From Ceratodon purpureus (taxonomy: Eukaryota; Streptophyta; Bryopsida; Pseudoditrichales; Ditrichaceae), in NCBI GenBank assembly GCA_014871385.1, contig CM026426.1, forward strand, positions 64,337,877 through 64,401,876: 64,000 nucleotides of DNA. The letters are read 5' to 3'. Within the stretch, counting starts at the first letter, position 1. The number at the start of each line of letters is the position of its first letter. The notes under the pieces were generated by a model. It did not search any database and was not told the DNA's origin. It saw nothing but the letters and a program-made list of their open reading frames with translations. Below are positions 22,831 through 33,239 of this stretch, piece by piece. Both the position numbers and the translations under genes were made by a program.

Positions 22831-23274
22831 TGGTCGCCAATGGTAAAAGAAGGATTTACCCCCTATACCCTAGCCTTCACAATCCCATTAAAACCCAACA
22901 AAACCCAACTAAACTAAGTACTCCAAACCCTCATAGGATGCTGGAAATGTACAATACAAGTGCATAAAGAGGTCCAAACTGGATAAAATGGGTCAAAATA
23001 GCCCCAAAACATGGTACTACAGTTCCTAACAGCTCTCAAACCTCAATGACTCTACCGGCTCTAGTCTAGAATGGTTATAGGAAACCCTAACCTTGCCTCT
23101 TAAACCTCCTAAAGTGGCAGAAGTCATCCAGTCGACTGATGACAGAGTTCATCCAAGTCGGTTGTGACAGAATTCATCCATTTGACTGGATGACTATCGA
23201 GGACAAGGATGAAAACTGAATGGAAGCTAGAGAGAACTAAGGGAAAGGGAGATGGGGGAAATCTCCGGTTAACA
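22831..23274 (-). repeat. LTR of gypsy-1 (5' side)
   Basis: Read on the minus strand it begins TGTTAACCGGAGATTT at 23274 and ends near CA at 22831. It aligns through most of its length with 59669-60078: shared blocks include CTTCACAA then CCCATTAAAACCC, ATGCTGGAAA, CCAAAA then CATGGTA, GGATGACTRTCG, GACAAGGATGAAAA and AAATCTCCGGTTAACA on the plus strand. The sequence immediately beyond 23274 has no polypurine tract, which fits a 5' LTR bordering an insertion site. A leader of about 1.3 kb (21550-22830) separates it from gag. Confidence 0.65.
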
Positions 23275-23375
23275 GTCCACCAGCAGTATCGAAGGAAGCT
23301 ACTACTGCCACGATGGTGCGATCCACGTCCTCAAACTCGGTATTTGAAATGATGCCCACTTCTTTTTGGCCACAT

Positions 23376-26200
23376 TTAGTTCTTCATCTGACCGGTAAAC
23401 ATAGGTAAGGAAAGCATCGACAAACCTACCCAGATACCGGTTATAATGCTCTTGGTCTTTGGAGTAGGCCTTGAGCTCATCACAGACCTATTTCTTTGAG
23501 GTAGACAAGAGATGTCTCGCGAGGCCCCTAGTGGCTGGGGAAGCACTATTCTCTGCCACCTCCAATTGGTGTCAAAGTTGCTAGTTCTCCAAGGCCAATC
23601 GGTCGTAATCCTGGAGTCAGCATTGGTCTTCAACTCGAGTTGCAAGCTCTGTCGGAGTCTTCCCTCAATCCCCCCTCCTTGGGCTGCCAACTGGGCCCGC
23701 TCCTTGCGTTGTTCCTCGGTAAACACTGTCATCTTGCGCCTGGTTTCAGCCTAGGGGGCCTTCAATTCAGTCACCTTCTGACCTGCTACATGTAGTTGGG
23801 CCATCAACTGTGTGTTCTTCTCTTGTAGCTCCTAGTTGCAGCGGGCCAATTCCTCGTAGGTTGGCCCCCGTCCCTCTTGCAAGTCCTTTAGCCGCCCTGT
23901 TTCTTTCAGCGAGTGGTGCATCTGATCCACCAATTGAGCCAACCCTGCGGTCACCTCGTATTTCCCTCCTCATGTTGCCGAGAATAGTCCCCCAAGGTTC
24001 CGTGGCAATAGTGCCTCAACAGGGCAGGCGGTATTGATAGTCTCCGTGTCTCCTACCTCAGTTGAAGGAAACTCCTCGCCATTCTATTGCCCCTTGACTG
24101 CTCGTTCGGGGTTCAGGTTATCTCCTATAGTGAGAGATGTTCGAAGTGTTAGCAGTGTCCTAAAAGCCTTGACCGGCGTTTCACCTATGGGTCGCTCTAA
24201 TTTCTTCTTTGGTCGTCCCCTCTTGGTCTTAGGTGTTCTCCTGGCGTTTGAGGTGATGGCTCCCTTTTCAATCTCCCTGGTCTCCCTAGAGTCCAGAGAC
24301 ACCGTTGTGTTGTACCAATACTTGGGCTTCTTCTCCTATCTTTGCAGCCTTTTGAAGGTGGTTCCCTGCTCCTTAAGTGTGGAGGGTGACGACTGTTCCC
24401 CTCTCTTCCTTTTTGTGGCGTTCTTCTCCTGCCTTGAAGACGACGATGACTCATGCTCGGCCCCTTTCTTCTAGTCCTTCTTCGCCCTAGTTAATCTTCC
24501 CGCTCGGGTCCCCTTAGATCCTTCTCCACTAACTAGGCCCGGCGGTAGCTCGCCTTCTGACCTTACTAGTGTCACATCTTGTAGTCCATCACTGCCGTCC
24601 TCTACCTCCTGCTCCGACACTTGGTCTGGTTCCGAGTCAATGTAGTCTTCCTGGTCCAAAAACCAGTTCTTTAGCAAGGCGTCTATGAGCTCTGCTACCT
24701 TGATCTCTCGAGTTGGGCTGGTGTGAACTCTAATTAGCATGCGACGAAGGCTTGACAAAATCAGTAAAGCCCAATTGTGATCACCCTTCTTCACGACCTG
24801 GTACATATTCTCTAACAACTTGTTGCTGGCATAGAGGGATTTTTTCTTCACGCACATGATCTCTACCAAAACTCGGACTTTTGTAAATCCTTTTATCCTG
24901 ATCCCATCCGTGTGTAATCTGCTCGGGTGAGACCAAACATCTTCATGTACCAGGTATCTAATTCCATGCTGGCCTTGGAGATCGCTGCTGTCATATTCCC
25001 CTCGATCCCTAACGCCTGCTGGATGGTCCAGGCGGTGATCTCTATGCGGATCCCTTGTAACGTGGCTCGGATCGGCGTGGTATACACGGTTTTTTCCCCC
25101 TCGACGTACTAAAACCCTTCCACAAAGTCTAAGACTAGCACGGCTCTCGGTTTTGGCCACGTATACTCATAAAAAGCTCCAAGGCTCACCTTTTTTGCCT
25201 AGATCTTCTTTCAGATCTCTCCACCTCTTCCAGTATTCCAATGGTAGTAATGTGAGTTGAACAGTCCTCCTTGCATTTCTTGCGATGGTGACCCTCTTCA
25301 GGGCCGTGGCCAATGCCTCGGTCTACTTTCACCTGGTCCCTACACCCGTCTTCCGAAGCTCCGTCACATCTTTTGGTCCCTTTGTCTGGTCCCACACTGA
25401 AGCTCCCTCTCTTGGCTCTCGCGGTGCTTCTTCTCTGCCCAGAACTTCGGTGTCCTCCATCTCTCCTATTGCCTTTGATTTCCTCATGTACTCGTGCAAT
25501 GTTGCCTTGCCTGATTTTCTAGTCTATGGTGTTGCTGTCCTCGTATCTCTTTGTTCTGCTGGTCCTCCTGCTACCATTTCCTTTTTGGCTCTTCTAGCTT
25601 CTTCTATTGGTTTTTCTATCTCTCTTTTGACAATTTTTTCTCTGGCCCATTCCCTGAATGTCAACAAAGGTTCCTGGGCTTCCCCCTCTTCTTTGACCCT
25701 CTCTACCTTTACCCTAATTCCTAGCCCTCCTTCCTTGTTTCCTCTATCTGAAGCCTTGACTAATCCCCACTGCTCTAACTTTCCCTTATTTGGGCTATAA
25801 CCCTCCAAATCTCCCTTGTATTCCAGCTGAAACGCCTTCTAAAACTCAGCTAGGTTTAAGAATACTTGGACCGGCTGTTGGTTTTGTTGCGGTCTCCTTC
25901 CACAACGCAGTGGGTCTTCTCCTGCTGCAAGCTGAGCTCCCCTTCCTCCTTTGTCCTGCTCGACCGTCCTCCTTTTAGGGTGATGCTGAACTTCGCTCCT
26001 TCGGTATACTGTCCTGCTCCCGATAGTCCAAGTAGCCACAGTGTTAATGCTGATTCTCCTCCCTTGCTGTGTTGTGTTTGCTTGCTCCACACCGCCCTCT
26101 CCTTTCGTTGTGATTCTCCGTCCTTACTTCTAACCTCTGACACTCCTTCACGCCTTCCTCTCTCAACAACTCACTACTGGGTCTATTCTCCTGGCAGCTC
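23376..26200 (-). pseudogene. Gag-like ORF, family B (gag5)
   Basis: A chain of minus-strand frames. From high to low: TKEEGELSLQQEK, LEYKGDLEGYSPNKG, YWKRW (25220), VLDFVEGF then YVEGEKTVYTTPIRAT, IRIEITAWTIQQALGI, KVRVLVEIMCVKKKSLYASNKLLENMYQ (first part of a conserved helix block), acidic Ser-rich segments, basic KTKRGRPKKK near 24210, and a C-terminal coiled coil (ELQEKNTQLMAQLHVAGQK). The same order is found in gag6 (60267-63962), which identifies it as a gag-like family rather than a host gene. At least seven TAG and several frameshifts (about 24900, 25165) break it. In the coiled coil two TAGs replace likely Gln codons. No pol follows. Confidence 0.55.
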
Positions 26201-26269
26201 CAAAAAGTGAGGTCCGCACTCAATCCTTGCTGAGGTGTCGCGACCCTAAAAGCCCGGTCCACCCTACAG

Positions 26270-28560
26270 CTTTCATCCGATTTGGATGAAACTTCATCCA
26301 TCGTCTGTCCCTGTCCTTGGTGGATGAATGTAAGTTCCTGGTCGGATGAATGTTGCTCCTCTTCTCTCTTAATGGGCCGCCCATTTAACAGTCACATACG
26401 CTTCTCCTTTACTACTGCCTCTAACACCCTACATTCTATAATTTCTAACTCTTTCTTTTCATTTGTTTTTACTTTTCTAATTTTCTCTTTAATTTTTTCT
26501 TTTTTCTGATTTTATTCATTTCCTTTATTTTTTTCAATCACCTCCTTCATGTCTCCTTCCCTTGAATGTTGTCTTTCCTCTTGCTGATTTTTATTTTCCT
26601 CTTGATTTTACATTTTTTTCTCATTGTTTGCTTCCTTGTCCGTTTCTTCATGGCCTTTCTCATCCTCTGACCGTGTATTTTCTAACTCTGACTGGACACT
26701 ATACTCCATATGATTGCTGACCACTCCTCTGGTCAATTGTTTTGGTGTTCAAGTCTCTACAACATTTTTATCGTAAAACCTATAAGGTTTTAACTTAATA
26801 ATATTGACCAACACTAGGTTCGGTTCAAAGTTTTTAACCTAGACCAGCACAGCAGTGTTGTTGGGGAGTCTATACTGGACCCTATAAGGTCCAAACCACC
26901 GTCTTTTGAATTTCCCCACATGCTCCTTGTGGCCCTTTGAGTACCAAAGTACATAATCGCCCACTGGGAAATCCTTTCTCCGGTAATGCTGCTGGCTCTA
27001 TAGTGCTCTGTTCCATTGCCTAGCCCCCACTGCTTCTTGCGCCTCCAGTCTGGATGTGTCCATTTGTTCTAGATCCGCAATCCTGGCTGCCAACACTCTC
27101 ATTGGTGAATAATCTATCTCAGATTGGGTCTCCTGGTTAACACAATGTCTTCCATTGGCATCAATGGATGTAATCCATAGACCAGTTGGAATGGTGTGTA
27201 ACCTGTGGTAACTTTGAAGGCAATTCTGAAGGAGAGCAGTTCAATATGCAGATGCTCATTCCAATCTATTCTTCTATCATTGACCAGCTTGCTGAGTAGG
27301 TGCCCAATCACCTTTTGTGTTGATCATGCCTGGCCATTACGTTGAGGGTAATAAATAGCTGATGTACGGTGCTGGAGCAGAAAGTGCTCCACCAGGTGTT
27401 CTATGGCCTCATTAATAAAATGAGAACCCTGATCACTTACAAGTGTCAAAAGACACCCGTACCTAGTAAGGATCTACTCGTACAAAAACTTAGAGATGAC
27501 TGCTGCTGAATTAGTTTTTAACGCCCTTGCCCCCACCCACTTGGTTGCATAAGCAGTAGCCACCAGTATGTAAATGTTTCATGTTCTTGATGTCGTGGAT
27601 TTCTTTCATGAATGGTTCCGCTAGCATACTTGTCACCAAGGTTGCCCGATCAGTATTGGCCATGCCTCCTACTCACTGACACCTGTCACACGCCTTACAA
27701 TACTCCAAAACATCCCGATATATTGCAAGCCAAAATACCTAACGTCCAAAAATTTTCTCGTAGTCATATCTTGCGAAAAATGACCTCCAGCTACCCCATT
27801 GTGCATCTCCTTCATCGCTGTTTGTGCTTGAACCGGGTCCAGTAGTCTCTTGACCACAAGATTATGTCCCCTCTTGTGTAGAATTCCGTGGATCAATGTA
27901 TAGGGTTGAGACTTCAGGTTCAATTTTTTCTTCTCCTCCTTGGACAAATCCTGTCGTACAACTCAAGATTTTAGGTAAGTACGAACATCCTCCAACCATT
28001 CCGGTTTAACATAAAACAAATTGGCATCTTTGATTAGGTCCTCAACACCAGTTGCTAGTTCTCCATTGGGCAGTCTTGACATCGCATCTGCCACTCCGTG
28101 ATTTTTCCCTAACATATACACCATTGTAAAATCGTACTCTTGAAACAGTAGTAGCCATCTTGCTATCCTCCCCGATACGTGCGGTTTATTGACCAGATAT
28201 ACCAGCGCCATATGGTCAACATAGAAAACAAATTTATTGCCCAACAGATAATGCCTATACTTGTTAAGAGCATAAACCATTGCTAAGGCCTCCCTTTTAA
28301 TAGTATTGTAATTCCTTTCAGCAGAATTCAAAAGTCTACTGGCATAAGAAATTGGCTGGTCACACTTCCCAGTTGGATTTTGGGCCAGTATCACCCGTAC
28401 TACGATATTCGAAGCATCCGTGTGCACATGGAACTCCAGGTCCTATCTTGGTGCAATTAGAATTGGCGCATTCTGGTCCTGCTCCTTGATTTTCTTCCAC
28501 GCCTGTTCACACTGGTTGGTCCAAATGAACTCCTTAGTCTTCCTCATGAGTCTGGTGATT
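26270..28560 (-). pseudogene. Ty3/gypsy pol fragment (gypsy-2): end of RT, RNase H, integrase, charged tail
   Basis: The fragment begins at 28560 inside the RT thumb (MRKTKEFIWTNQCEQAW) and has a fairly complete RNase H: MHTDASN, REALAMVYAL, FYVDHMALVYL and ADAMSRLPNG give the four acidic sites. The integrase zinc part has GGHFSQDMTTRK and YCKACDRC. The first core Asp region (FVGPI) is lost in a small deletion near 27575. [24 protein letters not shown] (second Asp) and the region of the catalytic Glu (now TGA) follow. After the GPY module (WFGPYRVQYRLPNNTA) and KLKPYRFY there is a Lys/Glu-rich tail coded by the pyrimidine-rich tract at 26400-26640. It is a paralogue of gypsy-1 and useful for scoring that copy's stops. 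Confidence 0.7.
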
Positions 28561-29473
28561 GTTAGCCAGGGTTAGAGTATGGTGATGCGAGAGACAAAGA
28601 CGGCCAAGGAGAGGCGGGGATTACTAGTAAAGCCAGGGAGTCACGTCCGTGGTACACTGGTCAGAGGAGTCTTATGAATCAGAGCATATCCAAGCATATG
28701 TCAAGCGAGACATGGAGTTTGTAGTAAGAGGAGTAAAGGGGATTTGCTGGGAGGAGTGTAAGAGAGTCTAGATGAGGGTGGAGAAGGCATAACGTACTGA
28801 CGGGACCATGTTAACATCCAAGGAACCACAGACTAGAGTGAAATAGAGATAGCAAGCAGACTTGGACGAGAACAGAGTCTACCCAGAACCGCATTCACAA
28901 CAATCAGAGCAGCAGAGAGATAGGGAAGGTAAAGGCAAGTGAAGAGTGTTTTAATTGAAAAGAGACCACGGTGTCCAAAGTCTTAAGGAAAATGGGTCAG
29001 CATCTAAAGGAGGGAGACAAGGTACAAGGGGAAGTCCAAGAACCGGGACTTGATTCGAAATGAAGGAGTGTTTTTTCTTTGTTGTCTAGTCCTATTAATA
29101 CTATTATCGAATCCTAACTCTATGGTGTCACTCCAGTAGCACCGCTGCCCTCGTCCTAGCTGGCGGAGTCTTTGTCCTTGTTGGCCAGGTCTTCCATGGT
29201 GGTCTTGGTCTTCAAGTCTTCTTGTTGCCGAGAGTCTTCTGCTAGTAACATTTTGCTTCCATTACAAGAGTGCAATTCTTCCCTGAATTGCGTAGGTCAA
29301 CCATCGATACGACAGTGAGCAGGCCTCCGATCCGAGCGTGTGGCTTCGCGAGGGAGCTTTGCCTGGCGTCAGGGTGGTGCTTGGTCCTTGTACAGAGCTG
29401 CTATGTGTGAGCTGACTTTTTTTCAGAAAAGTCCCTTTTCAGTAAAAACAGTAAAAATAGGACCAAGTTACCA
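28561..29473. other. No gene recognised
   Basis: Starts at the truncation point of gypsy-2. Purine-rich sequence with no convincing frame to about 29100. From 29100 to 29350 there is a GC-richer stretch in which short minus-strand frames are open, but none has a recognisable motif. Confidence 0.3.
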
Positions 29474-30823
29474 TGTCAATTTGACATCCATGTAGATAGT
29501 GGCTGTAGAAATCTGGTTGAGAGTCAAATGGACATAGTGTAGAATTCAGAAGACATGACCCTACCTACAGACACGACTTGTCAAATTGACTCTACGTACA
29601 GGCACACCTTTTAGAAATTAAGGCATAACTAGGAATTAAGGAAGAAGAATGAATTACTTCACCACACCACACAACACTGTGTGAGTGATAGTCACATTAT
29701 GTAAAAAATATAAAAATAGAATTCTATTGTCTAATTGATTGTCAACTTGACTCTGAGTAGCTCACTGTTTAATTGATTCACAAATGCTCTTTGTCAAATT
29801 GAACTATAGCTCTGTTGCACAGTGTATTACTCTGTAGAACTTGAGAATCAGAATGGAGAACTGGAGCAGATTGGCTACTGTCTAATTGACAATTGAATTC
29901 AGATTACTTGCTGCATAATGTCTAGTTGTCATTGGTCAAATGGACAAGATGGTGGTTCAGTATGCATCCATGTGCATGCATACATTGTCAACTTGACTTG
30001 CATGGACCATGTCTAATTGACACAGTGGAGAGTTGGTGAGAGTTACAGTGAATGTGGTGACTCACACTGGATACTGTCTATTTGAAAATGAAGATATTGA
30101 TGGAGCAGACTCAGCAGAGTGAACAGTGGGAGTCTGTGTCAATTTGAACTCAGAACGAAGGAAGATTTATTGAGCGTGTAGAAAATAGAAATCATAGAAA
30201 ATAAACACAACAGTTTGTCCAATTGACAATTGCATTGTTGTGAATGGGAATTATGGAAGAGTGAGAATTCCATGTGAGTACTGAGACAGTGAACTGAGTG
30301 TTACTTGATAGTCTTTTAAATTAGATTGGCCATCTGAAATGGAAGACTGAGAATGACTTAGAATTTATGGGAGATAGATTGAGTACATTGATGGATAAAA
30401 GCGGCATTAATTATTAAGGAGTGATCAGCCTTAGTGATTATTAATTCTCATTATAATAAAACTTGAAAGTATTCAATTGAGAAATAGTGCAGTCATTGTA
30501 ATTGAGTAATACAATTGAGAAGCATAGTTGTGATGAATGGTAGACTTGGAGTATGATTGAATGTGAATGAGTACACAGTGATTACATGTCTAATTGAAAT
30601 GCGATGGATGGGAGGAAAAAGATGAAGACAAGCAAGGAGTTGCTTGAGATAAGTTAATCTATCATAACATATCCCAAAGCATCATTCATAGGCATAAATA
30701 GGTTGAACACTAGATTCTAACCTAGTAATGAATGAACTTGCATATGCATAATAAATGCATTGTCTAATTGAACTTGGAAGGGAGTGATGGCAATAAACCG
30801 AGGGATGGTACTTGTCAAATTGA
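29474..30823 (+). repeat. Dispersed 11-bp motif array, TGTCWAHTTGA
   Basis: Fifteen matches to TGTC-N-A-N-TTGA (one with TGTT) occur on the plus strand. Starts: 29474, 29579, 29728, 29740, 29766, 29792, 29879, 29986, 30010, 30075, 30137, 30216, 30587, 30761, 30813. Looser relatives sit near 29521, 29919 and 29934. All are in one orientation, with spacing from 12 to about 370 bases, and the sequence between them is unrelated and AT-rich. This is not a tandem repeat and no ORF explains it. The layout resembles the subterminal binding-site arrays of CACTA or hAT transposons, which is inference only. Confidence 0.7.
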
Positions 30824-31104
30824 ACTCCCATTACCCTTGAACCAATTGAGAGTATGGATTACTTGGGTGATATGTGACTTGGGGTAATTAAGACATTAGA
30901 GTTATAAAGAGATTATTTTAAAGAAATACTTTGCATTCTATTATTCTTTACTTACTACAGTGACCTTTAGTTACGTTAAAAGCTAAACGAAAAGACCTAT
31001 TCCCGTGAATTACCACTATTTGTAAATTTTACCAATTACACTATGGCTGCAGCAACACCTTTATGGATTAGATTATGTTTAGATCTAGATGTCATCGCAT
31101 GTTG

Positions 31105-33081
31105 TTAGACATCGTAGACTGTCTTCCCCAAGAGTTTGTTGCAGGCAGGGCACTGGACCTGCTCGGCTTTTGGATTACTATAAAGAGTGGAGAAGTCAAG
31201 GTTGGCGGTAAAATACTTCTTGACTTCAGCAATGGCAGTCCCTAATTCTGCCTCTGCTTCGCTGTCATCACTAGCCTGCTCTCTTAAGCTAAAGTCCTTC
31301 TGAATTTGTTTTAGGGATTCTTTATGGTGTTTGAAGGATTTAGTTTGGGAATGTACCAGGGTTGCGGGGCGACTTGGACCGGCTTGGGCAGGAGGAGCTA
31401 GGCGTCGCAAAGGTGGTGGGCAGGGTTCCACATTCGTTGTGTGATCGGAGATGTCCACGCGATCAGCCGGTCCTCCTAGGTTGTGAATCGAAGGCCCGGG
31501 AGCGCTCCTTGAAGATGGGTTGTGGTAGGAGGGGCCGGGGCAGACATGTCGACGAGGGTATCCAAGGGTGGAGGAGACATGGCGTCCATGTCAAAATTCT
31601 CCTAGTCGTGAGTCGACTGATCCAGCTTCAAGACGGCCAAAGCATTGTTGATGCATGGGTCTAGAATATCTTGCGGTGGCTCAGCTGCGGTTGGAGGCGT
31701 TGTCAGCAGCAGGTGGTGGGCGTAGATTGCAATTGTTGTAGCTACCGAGAACACCCAGCCGGCCTTGTTCGCCTTGAAGCTCTCCTGTGGCTGCTCCGCC
31801 GTGAGTCGCTCCTGCTACGGCCGGTTGATTTCGTCCATGGTCCCTGTGGTGGCAGCTAGAGCGTTTCCTCCCTGGTTTAGAGACTCATTGGCGCTGCTTA
31901 AGGTCTTGCATTGATTTAGATACTCGTTCCCCTGTTGCTCGAGTTTGGCAGCCTGCTCCATTGCCCACGTCTTCTCCCTAGTTAGTGCATCCACCCGGTC
32001 TTGTGTGGCAGTCAACTCGAGTTCTAAATTAGCAATTCTGTCTTGAGGGTTTGCCAAGGTCTACTGGGCTTCCTCTAGCTGGTTTTGTGTCTCCACCTTT
32101 GAATCCTCCACGTTTTTCCGGGCCTGCTCGTGGGCGGCTTGGACGGCCGGAGTAGCCTTACGTTTGATCTCGTCGACCACGTCCTTCTGGGTGGCACGCG
32201 GCGTTGCAAGCTCTTGCTTGGTGGTACTGACCCAGCGATGGATAGCTTCGAGGGTGGTTGTCAATAATGTACTGTGTTGATGGAATTGCTTAGCGCGGGA
32301 TCCCTGGACCACAAAGATGGCGAGATCCTCCTTGGTGGCTGGCTCAGCAGGTCTAGGGCGCTTGCTTGGTCCGGGTCGGGATGGATCTTAAGTTGGGCCT
32401 AAGCGATTTCCCTCTAAATGTCCAGGAAGGTGCCCATGACTGGTCCCCGTTGATAGCAAGCATGAAAGGCCAGAAAATGCGAGATGTAGGCCGTCAGAAA
32501 GGGCCCAATGGGGTTGTGGTAAGCTGGATTGCGGCGGTACCCTCTCAGCTGTACGTGGAAGTTTTCCTCTACAAGTAATCCCCAATTGATGTGCTCCCCT
32601 TGATCCGCCATGTGCAACAAAGTGAGTTGTACTGGCTTAATGCCATTACTTGACTAAGCACCCGCCGCATCCGCAAAAACCAAGGCTCAGGCATCAATTT
32701 GCCAAGTGCGAAGCTATCGTACTTGCCTTTTTCGAGCTGGAGATCTTGAACGTGGGTAGCGAGGTTGGGCTTTGGGTGTGTGCAGGCTCGACTCCATTTT
32801 GTCACGCCGGTACCATCCCGCCCAAAAAACTTGTGGAGGTAGCGGCTAGAATATTGCACCAGCACGCCATCTACGAAGCCCAAAGGGTGGGGCTCGTCTT
32901 CACTGCGCCCTCGCATCGAGGCCACAAATGCGTTGCTGCAAGCAATGTCGACCTTGCCTTTGAGGAGAGTCCAATACTTGGCCAAGCCGGTGCAAGTTGT
33001 CCAAATCAAATCCGGGCGGCGCTTCCACTCCAACACCATCCTCCGCACATAAAATGGTGGGTGAATTCTCCTGCTTTCCAT
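31105..33081 (-). pseudogene. Gag-like ORF, family C (gag4)
   Basis: Starts at the ATG at 33081 (MESRRIHPPFYVRRM). Segments in order: TGLAKYWTLLKGKVDIACSN, YLHKFFGRDGTGV, CTHPKPNLATHVQDL, LGKLMPEPWFLRMRRVLS, a frameshift near 32640, INWGLLVEENFHVQLRGYRR, FLTAYISHFLAFHACYQRG. Then come coiled-coil segments (QEQARKNVEDSKVETQNQLEE-like at 32061-32312, and LELELTATQDRVDALTREK at 31900-32050). It ends with a Pro-rich segment and CPACNK at 31135. TAG stops fall at about 32415, 32400 and 32061; all sit inside otherwise open frames. The function is inferred as a retroelement structural protein from layout and from its neighbours. Confidence 0.5.
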
Positions 33082-33239
33082 GACTCCTATCTGCAGGTTA
33101 CTACGGTTGTGCAAAAATTCTACTGTCTGTGGGCATTGGCTATGTGTGTCTACAATGTGAGGAGATGAGCACCAATGACAGAGGCAGGGGGCTACGGATG
33201 CTGAGAGGAAATGGAAGTGTGGCGAAGGGGAAGTACTAT

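Larger units (their letters stand above)
14016..23274 (-). mobile_element. Ty3/gypsy LTR retrotransposon (gypsy-1), degenerate
   Basis: Minus-strand order from high to low coordinate: LTR (22831-23274), leader, gag with two CCHC knuckles, aspartic protease, reverse transcriptase, RNase H, zinc-binding and core integrase, and a GPY/F-type C-terminal module with a long tail. This is the gypsy order (RT before IN). Frameshifts occur near 16410, 16690, 17220 and 17640, and stops are frequent, mostly TAG. The 3' LTR is missing or unrecognisable near 14 kb. Its LTR is homologous to the one at 59669-60078 next to gag6, so it may be related to the helper that once mobilised those non-autonomous units. 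The upper boundary at 23274 (TGTTAACC read on the minus strand) is good; the lower is the last coding evidence. Confidence 0.8.

Noticed and set aside
24034-24474. Plus-strand 146-codon ORF with hydrophobic stretches
   Set aside because: It is the complement of the gag5 basic and charged region; the Leu/Val-rich look comes from antisense Glu/Lys codons.
25285-25800. Plus-strand 171-codon ORF resembling a membrane protein
   Set aside because: Antisense of gag5, whose minus-strand translation has homology to gag6. The apparent membrane segments are an artefact of complementing charged codons.
29474-30823. CRISPR-like array
   Set aside because: The repeated word is only 11 bp with irregular spacing from 12 to about 370 bases, and the context is eukaryotic.
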